Assembly (NCBI GenBank): GCA_028284675.1
Contig: JANQRI010000019.1
Coordinates: 124,001 to 188,000 of the forward strand
Source: Gammaproteobacteria bacterium
GTDB lineage: Bacteria > Pseudomonadota > Gammaproteobacteria > HTCC5015
Direction of reading: 5' to 3'
Length of the DNA stretch: 64,000 bases
Numbering within the stretch: position 1 is the stretch's first letter; the number at the start of each line of letters is the position of its first letter. The notes under the pieces are model-generated. The model was not told the DNA's origin. It saw nothing but the letters and a program-made list of their open reading frames with translations, and searched no databases. This document shows, piece by piece, positions 43,453 through 51,949 of the stretch. Both the position numbers and the translations under genes were made by a program.

Positions 43453-44035
43453 CGATAGCGAGCGAGATTTTGACAGAGAGCGGCGAAGATATTTTCGAGT
43501 AGATGATGTCGTGGAAATGCAGGTGCAAAGCATAAAGCCTGAAGATCTTGATATGGCACTTGAGCAGTTTGACAATAGGCGGGAGTCCTATTGTCTGATA
43601 AACAGTCTGGTTCATGAGAAAGAAATTTATCTTCCGGAGCGTAGAGCTTTGGAAAAAAAATATCCTGAAGTTGCCAGATACTTGAAAGGTATTGAGTCCC
43701 GGCTTGATATTCTTGCGAAAGTAGTCACATCAAATATGGATGAAAGAGAAGAGTTGCCAAAACAAAAAGTAAACATAAGTGCTCAGGGAATTCGTTTTTT
43801 ATCAGCAGAACACTTTGAAGTTGAAGGCCTGGTTGAGTTAAAGCTGGTGCTTTTTCCTTCCTGCCAGCGGGTGCTCGTTATCGGCTCTGTAGTATGGTGT
43901 ATTGAGGATCCGGGTGCAGTTAACGCAAATGAGGCTTATGCGGCAGCAGTTGATTTTACATATATTAATGAAGCTGACCGAGAAGTCTTAATCAAGCATG
44001 TTCACAGCAAACAAATACAAGAAATACACGATTAA
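43445..44035 (+). CDS. PilZ-domain c-di-GMP receptor coupled to the stator genes
   Basis: 196 residues from ATG 43445, inside the pomB stop (ATGAGTGA overlap). PilZ motifs are intact: RxxxR at R14-R18 (RRRYFR) and NxSxxG at 110-115 (NISAQG). A helical insert (about 50-105, NSLVHEKEIYLPERRALEKKYPEVARYLKGIESRLDIL) lies between the two motifs, unlike simple PilZ proteins. Role by context: c-di-GMP receptor that acts on the stator made from the same mRNA. It is not YcgR, which has the N-terminal domain and is encoded at 12320. Translational coupling to pomB suggests a fixed ratio. Confidence 0.82.
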   Translation: MSDDSERDFDRERRRYFRVDDVVEMQVQSIKPEDLDMALEQFDNRRESYCLINSLVHEKEIYLPERRALEKKYPEVARYLKGIESRLDILAKVVTSNMDEREELPKQKVNISAQGIRFLSAEHFEVEGLVELKLVLFPSCQRVLVIGSVVWCIEDPGAVNANEAYAAAVDFTYINEADREVLIKHVHSKQIQEIHD

Positions 44036-44513
44036 TTGAAAACTAACATTTGAATTGCGATATCACGTCATTAATCCGGCGATAAAGCCGCCAATATATT
44101 GTCATCAGTCATAGTTGCTCATAAAAAATTGCTTCAGCAAAAAATCAATGGGCTCATCATAATGCGCATATTCTGGTGTTGTTAAGGCACAGGCTTGCAT
44201 ATTTCAGAAAAACAGCTTGCCTATCATTTTGATTTATCGATCAAAGACTTAAGTAATATAGGCTTTGAGTCTTAAAAATCGGTTCCGTAGTATATTTTGC
44301 ACGCAAGTGTTGCTGTTATTCGCATAGTTGCCAAAAAATTCAAGGCTTTCCTCTGTCACTAACACCCGGATTTTTACTTTATGGTTGTTGGTTTGGAAGC
44401 AATGCGATGTCGTTAGTACACAGATAGCCGGATAAATTTTTTTGTATGGCATAGCTATTGCTTTAGTGGTTATGTATTCAGTTTTTGTAAATCAGGTTTA
44501 TCGGAGACGGATA
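44036..44513 (+). other. Long non-coding leader before fliL
   Basis: 478 bases between the PilZ gene and fliL with no supported gene. It is AT-rich and contains the fliL sigma-54 site at 44447-44462. Upstream stretches could hold FleQ/FleR enhancer sites; I saw only small weak stem-loops (for example around 44075 and 44130) and no strong terminator. Confidence 0.5.
44447..44462 (+). promoter_or_regulatory. Sigma-54 promoter of fliL operon
   Basis: TGGCATAGCTATTGCT has GG-N10-GC spacing with TGGCA and TTGCT boxes, nearly the same as the flgB site. It lies about 52 bases before the fliL ATG and should drive fliLMNOPQR-flhB onward. Confidence 0.85.
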
Positions 44514-45002
44514 ATGAAAAAAATTGTGATCATAGCGGTTGTAGCAGTCGTCCTGATCGGAGGCAGTGTCGGTTTGACTGTGTTTTTGCTTGGGGGAGAT
44601 GAAGAAGCGGCTGCACAAGAAGGTGCAGAGGCTGCAACTGAAGCAGGTGGAGAAGGGAATGCTGGGGGTCAGGGAGATGCCAGCAAAGCTATTTATCATG
44701 AGTTTCACCCTAATTTCGTCGTTAATATCAGTGATCAACGTAAAACACGATATTTGCAAATAGATCTTGCTGCTGTGGCATATAAGCAGTCGCATATTGA
44801 TGCACTTAAAAATCATATGCCGGCGATAAGAAATGATTTGATTGTGTTATTCAGTTCCCAGGAAGCGAAACCACTCCGTACTCAGGAAGGCAAAGAGACA
44901 TTGCGTCAGCAGGCATTGGAGTCTGTACGTAAAGTAATGGAGGCGAAGCATGGTGAAGCTGCAATTGAGGAAGTATATTTTAATAAATTTGTTATCCAGT
45001 AA
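44514..45002 (+). CDS. fliL: FliL, stator-associated basal body protein
   Basis: 162 residues from ATG 44514 with GGAG upstream. A hydrophobic membrane anchor (KKIVIIAVVAVVLIGGSVGLTVFLL, first 27 residues) is followed by an acidic Ala/Gly/Glu linker and the FliL domain (YHEFHPNFVVNISDQRKTRYLQIDLAAVAYKQ ... VRKVMEAKHGEAAIEEVYFNKFVIQ). Role: inner-membrane protein that surrounds the stator and supports torque. A longer frame from 44442 starts upstream of the predicted transcript start and is rejected. Confidence 0.92.
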   Translation: MKKIVIIAVVAVVLIGGSVGLTVFLLGGDEEAAAQEGAEAATEAGGEGNAGGQGDASKAIYHEFHPNFVVNISDQRKTRYLQIDLAAVAYKQSHIDALKNHMPAIRNDLIVLFSSQEAKPLRTQEGKETLRQQALESVRKVMEAKHGEAAIEEVYFNKFVIQ

Positions 45003-45007
45003 GCAGC

Positions 45008-45985
45008 ATGTCAGATAATAAAGAAATCTTAAGTGATGAGGAAATAGAAGCACTTTCCGAAGGTGTTGCTTCCGGTCAGGTAGAGGTTGAAAACTCAGGA
45101 GCTGGAAAAAGCACGAATGCAGTGCAATATGATTTTCATCAGCCTGCTCATATTCTGAAGGCAAGATTGCCGGCTCTGGATATGATTAATGAAAGGTTTG
45201 CAAAATATTATGGGTCTTCATTGTTTACTGTTTTGCATAGATTGATCGAAATAGAAACAGGTGAAGTTGAGCTTATTAAATATGCTGATTACATTAACAG
45301 TGTCCCAAATAATGCCAGCCTGAATAAAGTTAAGGCCAATGAGCTGCATAGCACAATGTTGTTTAGCTTTGATGCCAAGCTCGTTTACCTGATTGTTGAC
45401 TTTTTTTTCGGCGGAGCGGGTATTGTAGGGAAAATAGAAGAGGACAAAGAACTTAGTCCAACGGAGATGCGAGTTGTAGAGCGTGTCCTTTCGTATGCAT
45501 TTAATGATCTCAAGAGTGCATGGAAGCCTGTTTCAGCAGTTAGTTTCGAATATCTACACGCAGAGAGTAGAACTCAGATATCAAATTTTGCAGACCCTGC
45601 GGAGGTTGTGGTTTTGTCAAAGTTCACCATGAAATTTAATGATTTGGAGGGCGAGTTTCACATTGTGATTCCTTATTCTGCATTGGAACCGTTGCGACCA
45701 ATTCTTGCTTCCGGGGCTCGTAAAGAGCAAGTTGAATCGGATGATAGCTGGAGGGTGCGGTTAAAAGAGCGCCTGTCTGATGTGGCGGTCGAGGTTAATG
45801 CGATTTTTACCGAAACAAACCTCACATTGAACGAGCTTTTGGCATTAAAGCCGGGAGATTTTATTCCCATCAGTATGAAAGATACCACGACAGTATGTTC
45901 GAATGATATTCCGCTTTTTGAGGGCAAAATCGGTATGTCAAACAGGGCAACGGCTGTAAGAGTAATGAACTGGAATTTCAGGTAA
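45008..45985 (+). CDS. fliM: FliM, motor switch protein
   Basis: 325 residues. The N-terminal motif (EILSDEEIEALSEGVASG) that binds phosphorylated CheY-like regulators is present, followed by the CheC-like middle domain (LDMINERFAKYYGSSLFTVLHRLIEIETGEVELIKYADYI) and a SpoA C-terminus (NLTLNELLALKPGDFIPISM). Role: C-ring protein that receives the switch signal. It begins five bases after fliL. The intact binding peptide means some CheY-type regulator should act here, although no classical cheY is in the window. Confidence 0.94.
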   Translation: MSDNKEILSDEEIEALSEGVASGQVEVENSGAGKSTNAVQYDFHQPAHILKARLPALDMINERFAKYYGSSLFTVLHRLIEIETGEVELIKYADYINSVPNNASLNKVKANELHSTMLFSFDAKLVYLIVDFFFGGAGIVGKIEEDKELSPTEMRVVERVLSYAFNDLKSAWKPVSAVSFEYLHAESRTQISNFADPAEVVVLSKFTMKFNDLEGEFHIVIPYSALEPLRPILASGARKEQVESDDSWRVRLKERLSDVAVEVNAIFTETNLTLNELLALKPGDFIPISMKDTTTVCSNDIPLFEGKIGMSNRATAVRVMNWNFR

Positions 45986-46007
45986 AGACGAAAACAGGAG
46001 TAATGGT

Positions 46008-46361
46008 ATGGAAGCGACAGATGGTGGTCTTGATGCAGGCCAGGCTAAAAAACTTCCGTTAGAAAACCTTGACGAAGAAAAAAGTCTAGGTGCCGATGCG
46101 ACTAGAAATTTAAGTGTTATTCAAAATATTGAAATTACTCTTTCTATGGAGTTAGGCAGAACAACATTAAGCATTCGTGAGCTTTTGCAGCTTAATCAGG
46201 GTGCGGTAATTGAATTGGATAGAATGGTTGATGAGCCTATGGATGTATTAGTTAACGGCACGCTAATCGCTCATGGTGAAGTGGTTGTTATTGATGATAA
46301 GTTTGGTATCAGGTTAACTGATGTGGTGCACCCAATGGAGCGTGTTAAACAGCTTAAGTGA
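46008..46361 (+). CDS. fliN: FliN, motor switch protein
   Basis: 117 residues. A variable N-terminus of about 35 residues is followed by the SpoA domain with VIQNIEITLSMELGRTTLSIRELLQLNQGAVIELDRMVDEPMDVLVNGTLIAHGEVVVIDDKFGIRLTDVV. Role: base of the C ring, docking point of FliH-FliI. GGAG before the ATG. Its stop overlaps the probable GTG of fliO. Confidence 0.94.
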   Translation: MEATDGGLDAGQAKKLPLENLDEEKSLGADATRNLSVIQNIEITLSMELGRTTLSIRELLQLNQGAVIELDRMVDEPMDVLVNGTLIAHGEVVVIDDKFGIRLTDVVHPMERVKQLK

Positions 46362-46783
46362 ATCTTATGATTGGGGGGAATCTTAAAAATATACGTAAGG
46401 CGCTTGCAGTTTTTGTTGCGGTGTTTTTTTGCGGACTGCTTGTTCCTGCCGCCAGTTTGGCTGATGAGGTGATTGAAAAAAAACAGGGAATACCCCCTGA
46501 ATATTTTGTAAAACTATCTTTGGGCCTTGCTGCGATTATATTAATGATACTTTTGCTGCTGTTTGGTTACCGCAAATTTGGAGGGTTTGAGGTAAATAGA
46601 AAAAATCACTTATTTGTAGAGTCCAGCTTGTCGTTGGGCCATAAAGAAAAAATAGTACTTGTTAAAGCCGGGAAAAGTCGCTTATTGCTGGGCGTGACTG
46701 CAAACAATATCAGCAAGCTGCAGGAAATTAAAAATGAACTGGACCATGAAAATCCAGTAAAAATACAGAGTAGCCAAACATGA
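46358..46783 (+). CDS. fliO: FliO, export gate assembly factor
   Basis: Up to 141 residues from a GTG overlapping the fliN stop; an ATG at 46367 is the alternative start. An N-terminal hydrophobic stretch (LAVFVAVFFCGLLVPAASLA), a second membrane segment (YFVKLSLGLAAIILMILLLLFGYRKFG, about 50-75) and a short cytoplasmic domain (LFVESSLSLGHKEKIVLVKAGKSRLLLGVTANNISKL) are the FliO plan. Role: stabilises FliP during gate assembly. Its stop overlaps fliP. Confidence 0.9.
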   Translation: MNLMIGGNLKNIRKALAVFVAVFFCGLLVPAASLADEVIEKKQGIPPEYFVKLSLGLAAIILMILLLLFGYRKFGGFEVNRKNHLFVESSLSLGHKEKIVLVKAGKSRLLLGVTANNISKLQEIKNELDHENPVKIQSSQT

Positions 46784-47532
46784 AAGCACTGCGGTCAACT
46801 GTGTGGGTTGTCGGCTTGATGTTATTGCCTGAAATGTCTGCTATAGCGCAACCGGGTATTCAGGCGATAACAGTAGAGACAGGGGCGAATGGTGCGCAGT
46901 CATATAGCCTGACTCTGCAAGCACTCATATTAATGACTGTATTGACGTTGTTGCCGGCTGTTTTACTGTTGATGACATCATTTACCCGAATAATAATTGT
47001 GTTGGCAATTTTACGGCAGGCGCTTGGTACAACTCAAACCCCATCCAATCAGATATTATTGGGCTTGGCATTGTTTTTAACATTTTTTGTTATGGCACCC
47101 GTCACCGATGAGATTTACATATCAGCAGTGCAGCCTTATATTGCAGGAGATGTTTCGGCAAAAGAAGCGCTTACAGTGGCCTCGGAGCCGGTAAGAGAGT
47201 TTATGCTGGCTCAGACAAGGGAATCGGATCTGGGTTTGTATCTGGATATATCAGGTAAAGGTCAAATAGATCAGGTTGACCTTATCCCTTATTCAATATT
47301 ATTGCCTTCTTTTGTGACCAGTGAACTAAAAACGGCTTTTCAGATAGGTTTTTTATTATTTATTCCTTTTTTGATTATTGATCTTGTAGTTGCCAGTGTA
47401 TTGATGTCTATGGGCATGATGATGTTGTCCCCATTAATTATATCATTGCCGTTCAAATTAATGCTGTTTGTGATGGTTGACGGTTGGGCTTTGATACTTG
47501 GTACTTTGGCGTCAAGTTTTTTTGTGGCTTGA
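46780..47532 (+). CDS. fliP: FliP, export gate protein
   Basis: 250 residues. A cleavable signal (about 1-22), then TM segments with LTLLPAVLLLMTSFTRIIIVLAILRQALGTTQTPSNQILLGLALFLTFFVM, and C-terminal DLVVASVLMSMGMMMLSPLIISLPFKLMLFVMVDGWALI. These are FliP signatures. Role: forms the core of the export gate with FliQ and FliR. ATGA overlap with fliO shows coupling. Confidence 0.95.
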   Translation: MKALRSTVWVVGLMLLPEMSAIAQPGIQAITVETGANGAQSYSLTLQALILMTVLTLLPAVLLLMTSFTRIIIVLAILRQALGTTQTPSNQILLGLALFLTFFVMAPVTDEIYISAVQPYIAGDVSAKEALTVASEPVREFMLAQTRESDLGLYLDISGKGQIDQVDLIPYSILLPSFVTSELKTAFQIGFLLFIPFLIIDLVVASVLMSMGMMMLSPLIISLPFKLMLFVMVDGWALILGTLASSFFVA

Positions 47533-47563
47533 TCGCAGTTAAAAGCGGTAAGAGGGAAGAAAT

Positions 47564-47833
47564 ATGACTCCGGATATGGTTGTAGAAGTTGCGCAGCATG
47601 CGCTTTTAACCTTATTGCTGGTTTCTGCGCCATTGCTATTGTCGGCACTGGCTGTCGGATTGTTAATCGGTATGTTTCAGGCTGCAACTCAGATAAATGA
47701 AATGACTTTGAGTTTTATACCGAAAATACTGGTGCTGGTTGCATCTTTATTTATTGCAGGTCCCTGGTTGTTGCAGACATTGATTGATTACACTCAGCGC
47801 CTGGTTGCGCAAATACCATTTTTGATAGGGTAA
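47564..47833 (+). CDS. fliQ: FliQ, export gate protein
   Basis: 89 residues, two membrane helices, standard length. TPDMVVEVAQHALLTLLLVSAPLLLSALAVGLLIGMFQAATQINEMTLSFIPKILVL is the FliQ signature. Role: gate component. GAGGGAAG gives a good ribosome-binding site. It lies between fliP and fliR in the invariable order. Confidence 0.95.
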   Translation: MTPDMVVEVAQHALLTLLLVSAPLLLSALAVGLLIGMFQAATQINEMTLSFIPKILVLVASLFIAGPWLLQTLIDYTQRLVAQIPFLIG

Positions 47834-47842
47834 AGTATAGTT

Positions 47843-48628
47843 TTGGAAACTCTGACGGTCAGTATTGAGCAGATTTCAATATGGATAGATGATCTGCTGA
47901 TGATATTTGTGCGGGTAGGCGCGATGGTTGGGGTTGTGCCGGTTTTGGGTAGTGCGCTAATTCCAGTGCGTGTTCGTGTATTGATTGCAGTGCTTATTAC
48001 TTTGTCTGTATTTCCTGCGGTTCCACCTGTCACCGACTATGAGATTTTTTCCTGGTCCGGGTTGACGGTTTTATTTTATCAGTTTCTGATTGGGATGAGC
48101 ATGGGTTTTATATTTCAATTGGTATTTAATGCGGTCACTATTGCCGGGGAAAATATTGCGATTACTATGGGGCTTGGTTTTGCTCAAATAGTTGATCCGC
48201 AAAACGGTATTCAGGTGCCGGTTATCAGTCAGTTTTATGCAATCGTCACAATTTTGTTGTTTTTGGCGCTTGATCTGCATGGTGTGTTAATCGAGATGGT
48301 CAGGCAAAGCTTTATTACTTTACCGGTTTTGTCGACGGGGTTTCAACTTGAGTTTATTTGGCGGGTTCTGGAATGGGGCGCGCAAATGTTCATTGGTGCT
48401 GTGTTGATCGGTATCCCGATAATTACCGGTTTATTGGTAGTCAATATAACAATGGGGGTTATGGCTCGAGCGGCTCCCCAACTTAATATTTTTGCAGTTG
48501 GCTTTCCAATAACAATGCTTATCGGTTTTCTGCTGATGCTGCTATCCATGCCTGTATTTTTGCCTAGATTGCAGATGCTGGTTGGAGAGGCATTTGCAGA
48601 AATAGAAATTTTGATTAAGGCGACTTAG
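47843..48628 (+). CDS. fliR: FliR, export gate protein
   Basis: 261 residues from a TTG start at 47843; no ATG or GTG exists near the conserved N-terminus (METLTVSIEQISIWIDDLLMIFVRVGAMVGVVPVLGSALIPVRVR), so the TTG is accepted despite a weak ribosome-binding site. Six hydrophobic segments, with GMSMGFIFQLVFNAVTIAGENIAITMGLGFAQIVDPQNG and NIFAVGFPITMLIGFLLMLLSMPVFLP as conserved parts. Role: export gate, docking with FlhB. The rare start may keep its level low, since one copy per gate is needed. Confidence 0.92.
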   Translation: METLTVSIEQISIWIDDLLMIFVRVGAMVGVVPVLGSALIPVRVRVLIAVLITLSVFPAVPPVTDYEIFSWSGLTVLFYQFLIGMSMGFIFQLVFNAVTIAGENIAITMGLGFAQIVDPQNGIQVPVISQFYAIVTILLFLALDLHGVLIEMVRQSFITLPVLSTGFQLEFIWRVLEWGAQMFIGAVLIGIPIITGLLVVNITMGVMARAAPQLNIFAVGFPITMLIGFLLMLLSMPVFLPRLQMLVGEAFAEIEILIKAT

Positions 48629-48630
48629 GC

Positions 48631-49785
48631 ATGGCAGAAACGGAAAGCGGTCAGGAAAAAACGGAGCAACCGACGCCTAAAAAGCTAATGGAGGCTCGTG
48701 AAAAAGGCACTGTGGCGCGTTCCCGCGAGCTTGGTAATCTGCTGACAGTTTTTGCGGGTGCGCTAATCCTTGTTTGGTTAGGGCCGAACCTGGTAGAAGA
48801 TATATTTAGTATTTCCAAAAAAGTGTTTTCTATATCGCGACCAAAGCTGTTTGACTCAGTATTTACTGTTAATACGTTCTTCTATGTTATCAAGCAGGGG
48901 GTGCTGATGTTGGTGCCGACTTTCTTGATAATGTTGGTGGCTGCAGTATCGGCATCACTGGCATTGGGTGGCTGGGTTTTCAGTATGCAGGCGTTGCAAT
49001 TTAAATTCGAAAGGCTGGATCCCGTTAAAGGCCTGAAGCGCGTTTTTGGATATCAGGGTTTAATAGAGCTTGCCAAAGCAATGGCGAAATTCTTTCTGTT
49101 GGTGTTAGTGGCAATAATTAGTCTGAATTTTTTCTATCATGATATTTTTACGCTTGGTCTGGAGGATGTATTTCAGTCAGTTAGGCATGCTGCTTTACTG
49201 TTGCTTTGGTCGCTATTGGCACTATGCAGTGCGTTGCTGATTGTTGCGCTTATCGATGTGCCGTTCCAGATATGGAATCATACGCGTAATTTAAAAATGT
49301 CCCGCCAAGAAGTAAAAGATGAATTGAAGCAAACGGAAGGCGACCCGGAAATGCAGGGTAAAATCAAAGCGATTCAACGCGAGATGTCGAAGCGCCGTAT
49401 GCTTGAAGACGTGAAAGATGCGGATGTTGTTTTGGTTAACCCGTCACATTATTCGGTAGCGTTAAAATATGAAAACGAGCGTAATCATGCGCCAAAAGTT
49501 GTTGCTAAAGGCGGCGATATGCTGGCTTTGAAAATTCGTGAAATCGCATCACATCATAATGTATATATCTATTCCGAGCCGGTGCTGACCCGGGCTATCT
49601 ATTACTCAACAAAAATTGGTCAGGAAATACCCAGGGCGCTTTATTTCGCTGTTGCTCAGGTGCTGGCTTATGTTTATCACGTTAATCGAAGTAAAAAGCA
49701 CGGTGGGGTGGAACCTGAAAAACCGAAAAATTTACCGATTCCAGAAGACTATATATATGATGCACAAGGTAAGTCAGTTCAATGA
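48631..49785 (+). CDS. flhB: FlhB, export switch protein with NPSH cleavage motif
   Basis: 384 residues. Start with GQEKTEQPTPKKLMEAREKGTVARSRELGNLL, four membrane segments, and a cytoplasmic domain with LVNPSHYSVALKYENERNHAPKVVAKGGDMLALKIREIA. Role: controls the switch from hook to filament substrates by self-cleavage. The cleavage motif, NPTH in almost all family members, reads NPSH here. The Asn and Pro needed for autocleavage are present, so cleavage is probably kept. C-terminal tail is short. Its stop overlaps flhA by four bases. Confidence 0.94.
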   Translation: MAETESGQEKTEQPTPKKLMEAREKGTVARSRELGNLLTVFAGALILVWLGPNLVEDIFSISKKVFSISRPKLFDSVFTVNTFFYVIKQGVLMLVPTFLIMLVAAVSASLALGGWVFSMQALQFKFERLDPVKGLKRVFGYQGLIELAKAMAKFFLLVLVAIISLNFFYHDIFTLGLEDVFQSVRHAALLLLWSLLALCSALLIVALIDVPFQIWNHTRNLKMSRQEVKDELKQTEGDPEMQGKIKAIQREMSKRRMLEDVKDADVVLVNPSHYSVALKYENERNHAPKVVAKGGDMLALKIREIASHHNVYIYSEPVLTRAIYYSTKIGQEIPRALYFAVAQVLAYVYHVNRSKKHGGVEPEKPKNLPIPEDYIYDAQGKSVQ

Positions 49786-51896
49786 GTGCTGGTCGCTTAA
49801 GTTTGCTGATTAAAGAGTTTAGCCATAACGGTTTAGGTGCGCCGATACTGGTTATTATGATTCTCGGCATGGTGATTGTGCCGTTGCCTGCCTTTGCATT
49901 GGATATTTTATTTACCTTTAATATATCTTTTTCCTTGATTGTCCTGCTGGTTGTGATTTATGCATTAAGGCCATTGGACTTTGCAGTTTTCCCGACAGTT
50001 TTACTGGTTGCAACGATGTTGCGACTTGCACTGAATATTGCATCGACACGAATAGTGCTAATGGAAGGGCATACCGGAACCGCATCGGCCGGAACGGTGA
50101 TTGAGTCATTTGGGAATTTCGTCATAGGAGGTAACTATGCGGTAGGTTTGGTTGTCTTTCTGATTCTTGTAATTATTAATTTTGTGGTGGTCACCAAAGG
50201 TGCAGGCCGGGTTTCAGAGGTCAGTGCGCGTTTTACATTGGATGCGATGCCCGGAAAACAAATGGCAATTGATGCGGATTTAAATTCAGGAATTATTGCA
50301 CAGGAAGAAGCCAAGAACCGTCGTGAGGAAATAGCACGTGAAGCCGATTTTTACGGCTCCATGGACGGTGCCAGTAAATTTGTCCGGGGTGATGCAATTG
50401 CCGGTATTTTAATACTGGTGATTAATATCATCGGTGGTTTTGCGGTTGGCATGGGGCAGCATGGACTGTCCTTTTCTGTAGCGGCACACAACTATACATT
50501 ATTAACGGTTGGGGATGGCCTGGTCGCGCAAATGCCGTCTTTATTATTGTCGACGGCCACCGCGATTATTGTTACCCGTGTATCCACTTCAGAAGCAATG
50601 GGTTCGCAGCTGAATACACAAATGTTCTCCGACCGCCGGATACCACTGGTAGCAGCGTCTGTTATAGGCATTTTGGGTTTGATTCCAGGCATGCCTAACA
50701 TCGCTTTTATTACAACAGCTTTGGTTATTGGTTTTGCAAGCCATGTACTCATAAAAGGTTCTGAGGATGCGGAGGTCGAGGACCAGGGAACGGAGGAAGT
50801 AGTCAGTAAAGTGCAGCCGGTTGACTTGAGTTGGGATGATATGCGCGCAATCGATATAGTGGGCCTTGAGGTTGGCTACCGCTTGATCCCTTTAGTGGAT
50901 AAAGAACAGGGTGGACAGCTGATGGCAAGAATTAAAGGCGTGAGACGAAAACTTTCACAGGATTTAGGTTTTTTAGTGCAGCCCGTACACATCAGAGATA
51001 ATCTTGATTTGCCCCCCAGTCGTTACCGGATCACAATTCTGGGAGTGCCAGAGGGGGAGGCCGAAGTATTCCCTGATAAAGAGCTGGCAATTAATGCCAG
51101 TAACGTGTTCGGTGAACTTGAAGGTTTGCCGGCCAAGGACCCGTCTTTTGGCATGCCCGCAGTCTGGATAGATCCCTCGCAGAAAGATCATGCGCAGACT
51201 TTGGGTTATACCGTAGTTGATACGAATACAGTAATCGTGACGCATCTAAGCAGGATTCTGCAGATGCATGCTCATGAGCTTTTTGGGCATGAGGAGATGC
51301 AGCATATTTTAGACAGCCTGGCCAAGACCTCTCCGAAGTTGGTGGAAGATCTGGTGCCTAAGGCGTTGCCGATGGCAACGATAGTGCGCGTTATGCAAAA
51401 TCTTCTGCAGGAGGGGGTTCCAGTCAGAAATATACGCACAATCGCCGAAACCTTGGCGGAGCATGCGGCGATCAGTCAAGATGCTGACGCATTGACTGCC
51501 GCAGTGAGAGTGGCATTACGCCGTTTAATTACCCAGCAGATCAACGGTATGGCAGAAGAGATGCCGGTAATTACATTAGATCCGGAGTTGGAACGGATAT
51601 TGCAAAATTCTATTGCAAGTGGGTCCCAAACGGGTGTGGGACTGGAGCCAGGGTTTGCTGAGCGTTTGCAGAGTGCCCTGTTTGATGCCGTAAGGCGGCA
51701 GGAAACGGTCGGTCAACCGGCAATTCTGCTTGTAAGTCCTCAGTTACGGCCCTGGCTCGCAAAACTTTTTACCCACTCGATTCCAGGTTTATATGTTTTG
51801 GCTTATAACGAGATTGTGGAGAATAAGAAAATTAGGGTTGTCGCAAATATCGGCAATGAGATTGTGAACTCACTGGCTAATCCGGCAGCAGCATGA
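49782..51896 (+). CDS. flhA: FlhA, export gate protein
   Basis: 704 residues. Eight membrane segments in the first 330 residues, the FHIPEP-type conserved loop (GRVSEVSARFTLDAMPGKQMAIDADLNSGIIAQEEAKNRREEI ... EADFYGSMDGASKFVRGDAIAGILI) and a large cytoplasmic domain (about 360-704) for substrate-chaperone docking. Role: nonameric gate using the proton motive force. ATGA overlap with flhB. Normal length. Confidence 0.95.
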   Translation: MSAGRLSLLIKEFSHNGLGAPILVIMILGMVIVPLPAFALDILFTFNISFSLIVLLVVIYALRPLDFAVFPTVLLVATMLRLALNIASTRIVLMEGHTGTASAGTVIESFGNFVIGGNYAVGLVVFLILVIINFVVVTKGAGRVSEVSARFTLDAMPGKQMAIDADLNSGIIAQEEAKNRREEIAREADFYGSMDGASKFVRGDAIAGILILVINIIGGFAVGMGQHGLSFSVAAHNYTLLTVGDGLVAQMPSLLLSTATAIIVTRVSTSEAMGSQLNTQMFSDRRIPLVAASVIGILGLIPGMPNIAFITTALVIGFASHVLIKGSEDAEVEDQGTEEVVSKVQPVDLSWDDMRAIDIVGLEVGYRLIPLVDKEQGGQLMARIKGVRRKLSQDLGFLVQPVHIRDNLDLPPSRYRITILGVPEGEAEVFPDKELAINASNVFGELEGLPAKDPSFGMPAVWIDPSQKDHAQTLGYTVVDTNTVIVTHLSRILQMHAHELFGHEEMQHILDSLAKTSPKLVEDLVPKALPMATIVRVMQNLLQEGVPVRNIRTIAETLAEHAAISQDADALTAAVRVALRRLITQQINGMAEEMPVITLDPELERILQNSIASGSQTGVGLEPGFAERLQSALFDAVRRQETVGQPAILLVSPQLRPWLAKLFTHSIPGLYVLAYNEIVENKKIRVVANIGNEIVNSLANPAAA

Positions 51897-51949
51897 AATA
51901 GCAAGCGGACAGGCATGGAAGCAGAACAAGAGTGTATGGAGACTAAAAA

